The notes beneath the pieces are model-generated. The model was not told the DNA's origin and did no database searches. It saw only the letters and a program-made list of their open reading frames with translations. The translations under genes were made by a program, and so were the position numbers. From Candidatus Bathyarchaeota archaeon (lineage in GTDB: Archaea; Thermoproteota; Bathyarchaeia; Bathyarchaeales; UBA233), in assembly GCA_004376975.1 (NCBI GenBank), contig SOJA01000085.1:1-8052 (forward strand): a stretch of 8,052 nt of DNA. The letters run 5' to 3'. Positions 1-5,387 of this stretch are shown piece after piece. How positions within the stretch are numbered: position 1 is the stretch's first letter; the number at the start of each line of letters is the position of its first letter.

Positions 1-83
1 CGGCTACAAGTTAAGTACCACCGAAAATTGTCGTAAGGTCGCTGAATCTCAAACAACACGCCCTTACCACTATGCGAAAGCCG

Positions 84-97
84 ATGCATGCATGCAT
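84..97. repeat. ATGCATGCAT palindrome, copy a
   Basis: A perfect 14-base palindrome (ATGCATGCATGCAT) lies in the left-edge region upstream of the small gene starting at 229. It is the longest pure copy of the iterated element seen in this window. No convincing gene covers it. Confidence 0.8.
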
Positions 98-190
98 TTT
101 CATCTTCGATCCTTTCTCCCAACCTACACTTGCTGTACTTCTAATGAAGACATGTATCTAAAGGTTTTCGTGATGCGGCATAAGGATTTG

Positions 191-198
191 TATTTATA
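191..198 (+). promoter_or_regulatory. possible TATA box for the 55-aa gene
   Basis: The AT-rich octamer TATTTATA ends 30 bases before the ATG at 229, close to the expected archaeal TATA-to-start distance with a short leader. AGGTGAG directly after it (198-204) looks like a Shine-Dalgarno core but is too far from 229 to serve that start. Tentative. Confidence 0.35.
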
Positions 199-228
199 GG
201 TGAGCGAATTGATGATTGATGGATAGAT

Positions 229-396
229 ATGAGATATAGAGTTATTATTCAAACTCAGGTTGGAAATGAAAAGGTTGAAGAGTTAAACAAAGAAGAATCT
301 ACTATAGATGACTGCTTAGACATCCTCAACGAGTGGATACCCAACGTTATTCAAAGAAAGAATATCGTAAACATACAAGTACTCAAAGAAGATTAA
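229..396 (+). CDS. small protein of unknown function, 55 aa
   Basis: A short frame from ATG to TAA begins MRYRVIIQTQVG and ends NIVNIQVLKED. I do not recognise the family. The pattern is a beta strand (residues 3-10), a charged linker, an amphipathic helix (about 25-43, acidic then basic) and a second strand (46-52), so a small compact beta-alpha-beta fold is plausible. Coding character is supported by balanced charged and hydrophobic residues, a TATA-like sequence at 191-198, and the fact that it ends 14 bases before the end of the convergent gene at 411, so the two pack tightly without overlap. No signal peptide or cysteine cluster. The existence of the gene is reasonably likely; its function is unknown. 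Confidence 0.55.
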   Translation: MRYRVIIQTQVGNEKVEELNKEESTIDDCLDILNEWIPNVIQRKNIVNIQVLKED

Positions 397-410
397 GGCT
401 GCACGCGCAT

Positions 411-797
411 CTAGAAGGTTTCAAGTTTATAGAGAACTTTTAATCCTTTCAGTTTCTTATGAACTGTGTCTCCAAGCTTCGATATATCTTCTAACCCTAT
501 TTCATGTTTCCAATCATATACAAAGTCATGTTTCCCTATAGACGGCTTGAAACCTATTTCTTGAAGTTTCACCATTACAGATGTAGGCGCTTTTCCTTCA
601 CTGTTGAACCATAGCGTCAAATATGTCTCTGTAACTGCCTCATGTATTGCCTTAGCTTTCTCATCCAACTCTCTTGCTTTTAGCTTAGCATCAATTCTTT
701 CGATTTTTTGATTCAACACCTTCTCTTGATCTCCTATAGATTCAAGCTCTTTTTCTAATTTTAGGGTTTGCTTGTGTACCGCTCGCATTTCTACCAT
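411..797 (-). CDS. coiled-coil protein of unknown function
   Basis: The frame is open from a TTG at 842, but the ATG at 797 (128 aa, beginning MVEMRAVHKQ) is preferred because an AT-rich TATA-like stretch (830-838) sits about 35 bases upstream, and because the residues before it do not form a signal peptide. ATG 788 is also possible. Residues about 8-55 are strongly charged with heptad-like hydrophobics and should form a coiled coil. The C-terminal half is compact and aromatic (GKHDFVYDW, then a helix, then KVLYKLETF), suggesting a strand-helix-strand domain that could pair through the coiled coil. There is no signal peptide or membrane helix, so the protein is probably cytoplasmic. It looks like a conserved archaeal hypothetical, but I cannot name a family. 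Confidence 0.7.
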   Translation of the reverse strand: MVEMRAVHKQTLKLEKELESIGDQEKVLNQKIERIDAKLKARELDEKAKAIHEAVTETYLTLWFNSEGKAPTSVMVKLQEIGFKPSIGKHDFVYDWKHEIGLEDISKLGDTVHKKLKGLKVLYKLETF

Positions 798-885
798 CAC
801 AGTAAGTAGAAAACTAGAAGTATTTTCTAGAATAAATATCAAGTTCTAAAGCGTCAAATATGTCAAATCTCGATATACAAGGTGC

Positions 886-895
886 CATGCATGCA
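886..895. repeat. ATGCATGCAT-type palindrome, copy b
   Basis: CATGCATGCA, containing the TGCATGCA core, lies in the divergent gap between the coiled-coil gene and the zinc gene at 991. Its right flank (AAAACAAGATTTTAG) resembles the flank of copy e at 2361 (AAACGGACAAAGTTAAT), hinting at a shared longer ancestor. Confidence 0.75.
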
Positions 896-920
896 AAACA
901 AGATTTTAGTTTCACTAGAG

Positions 921-1098
921 TCTCTCTGTGCTCTCCAACTGTATGTTTCAACCAAGCTCCAATATCTGAAGTTTAAGAAATCGTAAGGATATGGCAGATA
1001 CTTGTCTCGCTAAGCCATGCGCGAAGTGTGGTTGCAGAATCACCGGTGTAAACTACCACTGTTCAAAATGTGATGTTTGCCTCTGCTTCCTCTGCGGC
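921..1098 (+). repeat. long inverted repeat, left arm
   Basis: This 178-base arm matches the reverse complement of 6086-6263 without gaps. The first 70 bases, which are the upstream region, differ at 7 positions. The last 108 bases, the first 36 codons of the zinc gene, are identical. The perfect run is 975-1098 (124 bases). The arms lie about 5 kb apart in inverted orientation, so recombination between them would flip the intervening genes. Confidence 0.9.
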
Positions 1099-1161
1099 AT
1101 CAAAACCTACGTTGAAACAGGGAAGGCTATATGTCCAAAATGTGGAAACGAACTCAAGTAA
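991..1161 (+). CDS. 56-aa Cys-rich zinc-binding protein, copy 1
   Basis: The protein begins MADTCLAKPCAKCGC and has eleven cysteines and one histidine in 56 residues (C5, C10, C13, C15, H23, C24, C27, C30, C32, C35, C48, C51). The spacing is CxxCxC, then HCxxCxxCxCxxC, then CPKCG near the end. This is enough for two or three structural zinc sites, combining a cross-brace-like N-terminal cluster with a C-terminal zinc-ribbon knuckle. Such proteins usually bind nucleic acid or protein, but no role is shown here. A second gene at 6023-6193 on the other strand has the same length and all the same metal ligands. TAAGGAT abuts the ATG; AATATC at 961-966 could be the TATA element of a leaderless transcript. 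The stop codon runs straight into palindrome copy c. Confidence 0.8.
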   Translation: MADTCLAKPCAKCGCRITGVNYHCSKCDVCLCFLCGIKTYVETGKAICPKCGNELK

Positions 1162-1170
1162 TGCATGCAT
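1161..1170. repeat. ATGCATGCAT palindrome, copy c
   Basis: A perfect ATGCATGCAT shares its first base with the TAA stop of the zinc gene. It runs into GCATATATGC (1165-1174), another palindrome, and is followed by TTTTT at 1180-1184. The block could act as a 3' end signal for the zinc gene, or its TATATA could be a promoter for a downstream frame starting at 1199. Confidence 0.8.
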
Positions 1171-1198
1171 ATATGCGAGTTTTTCTGTGGTGTTTTGT

Positions 1199-1366
1199 AT
1201 GTTTAGAGAGACAAAAATCTTGACCAGGTGTGCTTTATTAAAAGAAAAAGGGAATTTTAAGGGTGCTTATGAATGGCCCCAAGTTGAGCCGTATCTGCCG
1301 CAAATTGTTACAACGTCGAATATGTCGACTTTGAAGCGCACGCGCCAGCTTAAGGTTGTTTCCTAA
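1199..1366 (+). CDS. possible 55-aa small ORF, weakly supported
   Basis: A frame from ATG 1199 (MFRETKILTRCALLKEKG) to TAA 1366 lies between the zinc gene and the convergent secreted-protein gene, overlapping the stop of the latter by four bases. In its favour, CATATATG at 1167-1174 sits about 28 bases before the ATG, as in a leaderless archaeal gene. Against it, the product resembles no family I know, and the frame continues upstream antisense-free through the zinc gene, which makes a chance open frame quite possible. Kept only because it would otherwise leave 200 bases unexplained. Confidence 0.22.
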   Translation: MFRETKILTRCALLKEKGNFKGAYEWPQVEPYLPQIVTTSNMSTLKRTRQLKVVS

Positions 1367-1845
1367 TCGAAGTGTATCATTCCCTCGTACCATATATCAG
1401 GGCCCTCAGCACCGCCTCCTGGGCCCCACCAGTTTCCATGTCCATGTAGGTTCACCAGCTCGTCTGTACCGCTTATGATTACCCACTGACCATACCAATC
1501 CTGCCCTTCTGGTTTCTTGCCAACAAGTTGGATAACCATGGAACCCGGTTTTCCCTCTACTGTACCAGTAAAGGTACTTCGAAGCCATACGTTCCAAAAG
1601 CCCGAAGAAAACATTCCCACTCTGAAGACGGCCACTGCGGTTCCTTCGAAGTCTCCTTCCCAAGTCTCCCACTCTATTGCGTCAATGAACAGGTTGCCGT
1701 CGGCCTCCCTTGCACCAGTGACTTCAAATGTGTAGTCAAAATATCCTGATGCAGCTGTAGGTGTTGCTGCATGCACTGTGGTCGATAGCGTAGATAGAAT
1801 CACAACTATGCTCATCAGAGATAATGCTGATAACATTTTTCTCAT
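1363..1845 (-). CDS. secreted DUF3224-like beta-barrel protein
   Basis: The 160-aa product starts MRKMLSALSLMSIVVILST and has a textbook signal peptide (positive n-region, hydrophobic core 5-20, likely cleavage after VHA at residue 26). The mature part is rich in Gly, Trp and beta-prone residues and has no C-terminal anchor, so it should be released or loosely surface-bound. The order ASG-Y-F-x-F near the start, then F-x-GTVEGKPGSMVIQ, then G-x-W-x-I-x-SGTDEL-x-NLHGHG resembles the DUF3224 family, whose fold is like allene oxide cyclase barrels; this is pattern recognition, not a search. An asparagine-linked sequon is absent, unlike the neighbouring surface proteins. The ATG has a perfect archaeal Shine-Dalgarno 6 bases upstream, fixing the start. 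Confidence 0.85.
   Translation of the reverse strand: MRKMLSALSLMSIVVILSTLSTTVHAATPTAASGYFDYTFEVTGAREADGNLFIDAIEWETWEGDFEGTAVAVFRVGMFSSGFWNVWLRSTFTGTVEGKPGSMVIQLVGKKPEGQDWYGQWVIISGTDELVNLHGHGNWWGPGGGAEGPDIWYEGMIHFD
1768..1775. repeat. TGCATGCA core inside a coding region
   Basis: The core octamer of the iterated palindrome occurs within the signal-peptide cleavage region of the secreted protein gene (codons for V-H-A-A). It lacks the extended ATGCATGCAT form and may be coincidental. Confidence 0.4.
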
Positions 1846-1851
1846 AGTTTC

Positions 1852-1861
1852 TCACCTCCTT
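1852..1861 (-). promoter_or_regulatory. strong Shine-Dalgarno of the secreted-protein gene
   Basis: On the minus strand the sequence reads AAGGAGGTGA, followed by six bases and ATG. It contains GGAGGTGA, the full complement of the archaeal 16S rRNA 3' end, and is by far the strongest ribosome binding site in the window. It implies a transcript with a real leader and high translation. Confidence 0.85.
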
Positions 1862-2185
1862 CCTCCCAGTAGAGAGAGAATAGACAGGATTATGGGACAA
1901 TACCAGATTTAAGACTTTATGAAACATTTAAGCCATATTTCCATAAACAAGTTCTATGTAAACTCATGATTCATTTTGACCTGCATTTATGATACAAAGC
2001 ACGAGCGTCTCTCAACAAAAAAGGACAGAAAACAAATACCACTGACAATGCATGCATCTTCTAGAGAAAGAACCTAGAAATTACATCCATAAATCTTTTA
2101 TCAAGACTGGAGCACTGGAATTAGGAGAGGATTCAGATTCGCACTGTGAACCCTCCAGCCACGCACCATTGGATGTTGGCCCAAC
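1862..2185. other. divergent intergenic region
   Basis: About 320 bases without a convincing gene. Its left part should hold the minus-strand promoter of the secreted-protein gene; CTTAAAT-type TATA candidates on the minus strand lie around 1908-1915 and 1926-1933. Palindrome copy d is at 2048-2057 followed by TCTAGAGA. An open frame crosses 2052-2270 but has an uneven, non-protein-like composition and is in a different frame from the zinc ribbon at 2186. ATAAATC (2090-2096) is another TATA-like stretch on the plus strand. Confidence 0.5.
2048..2057. repeat. ATGCATGCAT palindrome, copy d
   Basis: A perfect ATGCATGCAT lies between two divergent genes, followed after two bases by TCTAGAGA. Copy g at 3743 shows the same arrangement, so the conserved unit may be longer than the palindrome itself. 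Confidence 0.8.
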
Positions 2186-2187
2186 AT
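2173..2187. promoter_or_regulatory. palindrome overlapping the start of the 40-aa zinc ribbon gene
   Basis: ATGTTGG-C-CCAACAT is a perfect inverted repeat with 7-base arms around one central base. Its right arm includes the first two bases of the ATG at 2186. It could be an operator, or an mRNA structure hiding the start codon, although a one-base loop does not favour a full RNA hairpin. The regulatory role is inference. Confidence 0.45.
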
Positions 2188-2308
2188 GCAGACATGTAGA
2201 AAATGCAAAAAAAGCCTTCCAGAGATCCAATTCACAGACAACGAACCCATATGTTCAACCTGTAGAATAATCTATTCCAAGAGGAAGCAGCCACTCCTCA
2301 GGCTTTGA
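2186..2308 (+). CDS. 40-aa zinc-ribbon protein
   Basis: A very short frame encodes MQTCRKCKKSLPEIQFTD and ends with a basic tail (SKRKQPLLRL). It has a classic four-cysteine zinc ribbon: CRKC at residues 4-7 and CSTC at 23-26, with 15 residues between the knuckles. The regular knuckle spacing and the basic, hydrophobic tail are hard to explain by chance, although a longer open frame (2052-2270) overlaps it. The upstream in-frame stop is at 2147-2149, so the ATG at 2186 is the only good start; no Shine-Dalgarno is seen. A perfect palindrome spans the start codon. The gene ends 110 bases before the anchored glycoprotein gene, with palindrome copy e between. Probable role is nucleic-acid or protein binding; the exact function is unknown. 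Confidence 0.55.
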   Translation: MQTCRKCKKSLPEIQFTDNEPICSTCRIIYSKRKQPLLRL

Positions 2309-2360
2309 CTCACCAGGACTATGGTACCAGCCAGGCTCATAGAAAGCTTTCTGCTGCAGA

Positions 2361-2371
2361 GCATGCATGCA
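2361..2371. repeat. ATGCATGCAT-type palindrome, copy e
   Basis: GCATGCATGCA lies between the zinc-ribbon gene and the glycoprotein gene, about 12 bases upstream of the possible TATA box at 2383-2390. Confidence 0.75.
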
Positions 2372-2382
2372 AACGGACAAAG

Positions 2383-2390
2383 TTAATAAT
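2383..2390 (+). promoter_or_regulatory. possible TATA box of the glycoprotein gene
   Basis: TTAATAAT lies about 30 bases before the ATG at 2419, fitting an archaeal promoter with a leaderless or very short-leader transcript. A second AT-rich stretch, ATATAATT (2399-2406), is too close to the ATG to act as its TATA box. Confidence 0.4.
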
Positions 2391-2418
2391 CTAAAGGATA
2401 TAATTTCTGTTGAAGCAG

Positions 2419-3126
2419 ATGAAAACAGGTTATGTGTGGGCTGCATATCTAATCTTTATTCAGTTTCTACTTACTGGACTATTAATTCAAGTAAGTCAAG
2501 CCACAAGATTTGCAGGTGTTCACCCTGGAGACTCATCAGAGTACTTCGCAACTCTTTCTGGGAACATGAGTAATATGTATCTGCAGTTTGAGTATGCGAA
2601 AGTCATTGTATTAGGTGTTTCAGGTTTGGAAATTACATTCAAAGCTCACGCGCTTAACGGAAGTGTATGGACGAACACAACATACGTCCATAATTTGGAG
2701 ACCGGAGAAAATGGATCCCTCTTTTTCATTGCAGCGAACCTTACTGCAGGCGACCTAATTTTTCCCTCTGCTCCTTTTCACCCTGGTACATTTACTTTTG
2801 TAGGTGCCACGATCAATGAGACAATTTATCGGGATTACCCAGGTGGACCTATAGAAGTTAACCATTGGAACGTAGTGATTTCATACAGCAAACAAGAAGC
2901 GAATTTCACAGATGTAGCCAATGTCTATTGGGAAAAATCAACAGGTAGGCTTATTGAGCTATCATGGTTTTCAGATGTAAAGGCAGAATCTGCATATGCA
3001 TGGGGAGAGATGAGTATGATTATCCCGGAGCTCAACGTAGTGATTTTTCTTCCTTTATTTATGACTATAACTCTATTCGTGGCAATACTGCGTAGAAATA
3101 TTCAACGAGAATTAAACAGGTCTTAG
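2419..3126 (+). CDS. secreted, C-terminally anchored surface glycoprotein
   Basis: From ATG 2419 the product has 235 aa; the frame also has a TTG three codons earlier, but the ATG gives a better signal peptide (MKTGYVWAAYLIFIQFLL, cleavage likely after SQA at 28). The extracytoplasmic part is beta-rich with several N-x-S/T sequons (NMS, NGS, NTT, NLT, NET, NFT), as expected of an N-glycosylated archaeal surface protein. The end has a proline-glutamate motif (IIPELN), one hydrophobic helix (about 206-226) and a basic tail (RRNIQRELNRS). This matches the archaeal PEF-type or S-layer-like C-terminal anchor seen also in the 489-aa protein. The central domain is not recognised. The stop overlaps the stop of the convergent membrane-protein gene by four bases. 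Confidence 0.85.
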   Translation: MKTGYVWAAYLIFIQFLLTGLLIQVSQATRFAGVHPGDSSEYFATLSGNMSNMYLQFEYAKVIVLGVSGLEITFKAHALNGSVWTNTTYVHNLETGENGSLFFIAANLTAGDLIFPSAPFHPGTFTFVGATINETIYRDYPGGPIEVNHWNVVISYSKQEANFTDVANVYWEKSTGRLIELSWFSDVKAESAYAWGEMSMIIPELNVVIFLPLFMTITLFVAILRRNIQRELNRS

Positions 3127-3470
3127 CTAAATGCATGCATGCGCAGAACAGGATATGGCAAGATTCCGAGAATCATCAGCATTGTGAGAATCAACAAGAC
3201 TACGGGTATTCCTAGAAATATTAACGAGAGTATTATCCGGGTTCTTTGAGTAGGCGCAGTCATGTAGAGTTGTGGACGGAATGCCATAACTGAACCGAAA
3301 AATGAAAAAACGATTATTATCGGGACTGCAATGCCCATCCATACCCATACATGGTATTCGAACATCCACAATAGAAACAAGGCAATTCCATAAAGTGGAA
3401 AGACAATTCCAAGTATTTTCCTCAAGTTTGATATGCCACCCTTTTTTCTTATAAAATACTGGTTTTTCAA
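3123..3470 (-). CDS. small three-helix membrane protein
   Basis: The 115-aa frame has three hydrophobic segments (about 17-37, 43-64 and 80-104) with basic residues before the first and between the second and third, typical of a small integral membrane protein of unknown function. The only start in this frame is a TTG at 3470 (MKNQYFIRKKGGISN) with no Shine-Dalgarno. A different frame offers ATG 3486 (MIRHKIEKPVFYKKK), which would join smoothly if one base were removed at the A-run read from 3447-3442; the product would then be 120 aa. It lies just behind the Gly-rich zinc gene on the same strand, so the two are probably co-transcribed. Palindrome copy f encodes part of its C-terminus (RMHAFS). 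Confidence 0.7.
   Translation of the reverse strand: MKNQYFIRKKGGISNLRKILGIVFPLYGIALFLLWMFEYHVWVWMGIAVPIIIVFSFFGSVMAFRPQLYMTAPTQRTRIILSLIFLGIPVVLLILTMLMILGILPYPVLRMHAFS
3131..3142. repeat. ATGCATGCAT palindrome, copy f
   Basis: ATGCATGCATGC lies inside the last codons of the minus-strand membrane-protein gene (read as R-M-H-A), five bases past the stop of the convergent glycoprotein gene. Its position at a convergent 3' end is compatible with a role in termination, or with insertion that extended the coding frame. Confidence 0.8.
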
Positions 3471-3506
3471 TCTTGTGGCGAATCATATACTGCAATCTGC
3501 AAGGAA

Positions 3507-3677
3507 TCAAGATGATGGCATCATAGCTGTTCCACATTCGGGGCACTTAGTGGAAAGACATGGAGTTCCTCTCATGTGGGGTGTCTTGTACCCGCATTTT
3601 GGACAAACACAGTAAGCTGGTCCACCAGTCCCTTGACGCCGTCCTCCTCCGCCTCTGCCCAAGCCTCTTCCGCTCAC
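3507..3677 (-). CDS. 56-aa Gly/Arg-rich zinc-binding protein
   Basis: A frame in the minus strand begins at GTG 3677 (MSGRGLGRGGGGRRQGTGG) and continues into AYCVCPKCG, then PHMRGTPC, then KCPECG, ending at TGA 3507. Ligands are C23, C25, C28, H34, C40, C45 and C48. I recall this layout, a GRG-rich head followed by CxCPxCG, PHxxGxPC and CPxCG, from short archaeal and anaerobe proteins found near NifB/NifX-type iron-cofactor genes; no such partner is visible here. The basic Gly/Arg head suggests nucleic-acid contact. An upstream GTG at 3686 is also in frame, but the S-G-R-G start fits the family better. The membrane-protein gene follows on the same strand. A TATA-like AATTTATTATG lies about 35-45 bases upstream. 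Confidence 0.75.
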   Translation of the reverse strand: MSGRGLGRGGGGRRQGTGGPAYCVCPKCGYKTPHMRGTPCLSTKCPECGTAMMPSS

Positions 3678-3714
3678 ATTAATCACTTCACATGCTGAAT
3701 AGAGAGACTATGCA

Positions 3715-3725
3715 CATAATAAATT
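3715..3725 (-). promoter_or_regulatory. possible TATA box of the Gly-rich zinc gene
   Basis: On the minus strand CATAATTTATTATG lies about 40 bases before the GTG at 3677, giving a predicted leader of roughly 15-20 bases. Palindrome copy g sits about 20-30 bases further upstream. Confidence 0.4.
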
Positions 3726-3742
3726 ATGGTTTGTATCTCAAA

Positions 3743-3756
3743 ACATGCATGCATGT
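3743..3756. repeat. ATGCATGCAT palindrome, copy g
   Basis: ACATGCATGCATGT is a perfect 14-base palindrome, followed directly by CTAGAGAC (TCTAGAGA when read with its last base). It lies between the 3' end of the 489-aa surface-protein gene and the promoter of the Gly-rich zinc gene. It is the rightmost copy in the window. Confidence 0.8.
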
Positions 3757-3792
3757 CTAGAGACAAACTATCAAGAAGAAAAGATCCGCCTG

Positions 3793-5262
3793 TTAAACTC
3801 TGGATATTACTCTCTTTCTCCTATACACCAAGACTACTAGGAGAGAAACAAACATGAAGAGTGGTAGAATGAGGAATGAAGGAAACTCTGGAATTATCTG
3901 TACCGATTCTTCTGAATGCCACGCTCTTGAGGCGGGTCTGCTCTCATTATACTCAATACCATAATTGTCTTTGACATCTAGTGTGACAAACCAACTGCCA
4001 GTGGTCCAGCGAGGGTCTGTCTCGAAAGTTACATTGCCATGCATGTTTGTCAGAATAATTCTTGGACATATTTCACCTGGGCCCCATAGAGCCCAAGTGT
4101 AACTTAAAATCACACCTTCAGGATCAGAATGTGTGCTGTTTGTAGTGTATTCAATAGTGTCCCCTGGCTCCGCAGAAAAAGGCCCGAATATGGTTAGTAT
4201 AGGTGTCCCGATTACTCTGAACTCGTTTACGATCACGTCAACAAAGTTGCTGCTATTATGAGATACAGAAATCGTCGCTGTAATCGTATGGTTACCTCTC
4301 GAAAGCTCCGATTCGTCGATAGTGTAATTGAAGGATTTCCGTTCACCTGCTTCGAGCGTTTCATTCTCCCATGCCTGGAGGAGAGTCATACCCCAATAGA
4401 GAGTAAGATTGTAAGTGTCCGTGATGTTACCATAATTAACAAGTGAAGCTCTAACCAACGCACTTTCACCCGAGATTATGGGAGATTCAAAGATTGACCC
4501 ATTATCGAAAGGTTCCACCTTAAAACTTTCGACGCCAGTCACTATGACTTCGGTCTGAAACTGTCCGTTCACTACGCAATGGGGAATTACAGGGTAGAAG
4601 TCCATGTATCCTGGCATCAGTGCCACGGCAAGATCCGACCATGTTATGTTAAGATGGGACTTTCCGATTCTTATCACATTGAATGTCATTTCGAAGACTG
4701 TTGCGTTGTCATCTGGACAGTTAAAAACGGGAGCACCAAAGAGTCCTCCAAAGGAGACATATGCTATCGTGTAAGTTCCTGCGTCGTCGTCAACTGTTTC
4801 ATTGGCCAATAAAACAGGATCCCACAGGACTCCATCAGGGTACGTGTCCACAGGAACTTTTACAGTGTGACTTACATAGTCCAAAATAAGTGGGTTCCAG
4901 CTGAAATCAATTTGGAATCCGTAAAGGTTGCCGAGAGAATAGTTATAGCGACCGCCTCCATCAGGGGGGAGTGGTTCTCCCCACGCCCATGTATCTGGGG
5001 TTGGAGGGGATGTGTCACCAAGGTACACGGTGTTTGTCAAATTGAAGATCTTAACGCTAATAGTGATGTTATCACCTGGGCTTGCTCTAGCATTTTCTGG
5101 ATCAACAAAGACAACGGGCATATCAGATTGAAGAGTCATTGACGCAAAAGCTTTATCTCCTATTATTTCATCAGCTTGCACCTTCTCAATTCTAAAAGTT
5201 ACGCTTAACAAACTCGTGAAAAGAACCACCATGACTAACATTAGAACAAGTTTTCTCTCCAA
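3793..5262 (-). CDS. cohesin-like and PKD-like cell-surface protein with C-terminal anchor
   Basis: The 489-aa product has a signal peptide (MERKLVLMLVMVVLFTSLL, cleavage near VQA at 30). Residues about 48-240 look like a cohesin-type beta-sandwich (VDPENARASPGDNITISV, then YGFQIDFSWNPLILDYV, then VFEMTFNV). Residues 241-345 resemble a CARDB/adhesion-type Ig fold (NYGNITDTYNLTLYW, AGERKSFNYTI). Residues 352-435 resemble a PKD domain (FSAEPGDTIEYTT, SYTWALWG, DVKDNYG). The end is IIPEFPSFLILPLFMF, a hydrophobic helix and RRKR, the archaeal PEF-type anchor. Sixteen N-x-S/T sequons imply heavy glycosylation. A structural or adhesive surface role is likely; I see no catalytic motif. The start is TTG 5262, chosen because it keeps the basic n-region and has GTGAGGG seven bases upstream. 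Confidence 0.88.
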   Translation of the reverse strand: MERKLVLMLVMVVLFTSLLSVTFRIEKVQADEIIGDKAFASMTLQSDMPVVFVDPENARASPGDNITISVKIFNLTNTVYLGDTSPPTPDTWAWGEPLPPDGGGRYNYSLGNLYGFQIDFSWNPLILDYVSHTVKVPVDTYPDGVLWDPVLLANETVDDDAGTYTIAYVSFGGLFGAPVFNCPDDNATVFEMTFNVIRIGKSHLNITWSDLAVALMPGYMDFYPVIPHCVVNGQFQTEVIVTGVESFKVEPFDNGSIFESPIISGESALVRASLVNYGNITDTYNLTLYWGMTLLQAWENETLEAGERKSFNYTIDESELSRGNHTITATISVSHNSSNFVDVIVNEFRVIGTPILTIFGPFSAEPGDTIEYTTNSTHSDPEGVILSYTWALWGPGEICPRIILTNMHGNVTFETDPRWTTGSWFVTLDVKDNYGIEYNESRPASRAWHSEESVQIIPEFPSFLILPLFMFVSLLVVLVYRRKRVISRV

Positions 5263-5269
5263 ACCATTT

Positions 5270-5276
5270 CCCTCAC
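5270..5276 (-). promoter_or_regulatory. Shine-Dalgarno supporting the TTG start at 5262
   Basis: On the minus strand GTGAGGG stands seven bases before the TTG. This partial match to GGAGGTGA is what decides the TTG over the internal ATG codons at residues 8 and 11, which would remove the charged start of the signal peptide. Confidence 0.5.
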
Positions 5277-5310
5277 AATGTCTCTAGCTAGATTAGATTT
5301 CTTAGAGGAT

Positions 5311-5320
5311 GTATAAAAAG
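5311..5320 (-). promoter_or_regulatory. TATA box of the 489-aa surface-protein gene
   Basis: On the minus strand CTTTTTATAC is a good archaeal TATA element. Transcription would start about 25 bases downstream near 5290, leaving a leader of roughly 28 bases that contains the Shine-Dalgarno at 5270-5276. Confidence 0.6.
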
Positions 5321-5387
5321 TGTGATAGAACAAATTCCATACGTGCTTTTCAGCTACCGCAAAAGGTGTTGCACGCGTATGTATGAA

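Noticed and set aside
2..199. Open frame from the left edge to TAG 199, about 65 residues, possibly the end of a truncated gene
   Set aside because: Composition is uneven (runs of His, Cys and Thr), palindrome copy a lies inside it, and no family is recognised. The opposite strand is equally uninformative. It cannot be judged without sequence to the left.
205..222. TGATGA near 211 as a box C of a C/D box RNA
   Set aside because: No matching box D, D' or C' at usable spacing, and the base before TGATGA does not fit.
2052..2270. 72-residue plus-strand frame beginning MHLLEKEPRN
   Set aside because: It overlaps the zinc ribbon in a different frame, has no promoter or ribosome binding site of note, and starts inside a palindrome copy.
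3433..3615. Plus-strand frame of 60 residues opposite the Gly-rich zinc gene
   Set aside because: The minus-strand frame has regular CxxC knuckles and a family-like layout; the plus frame is its shadow.
4038..4045. CATGCATG within the 489-aa protein gene
   Set aside because: Only eight bases, lacks the TGCATGCA core, and is explained by the codons for N-M-H-G.
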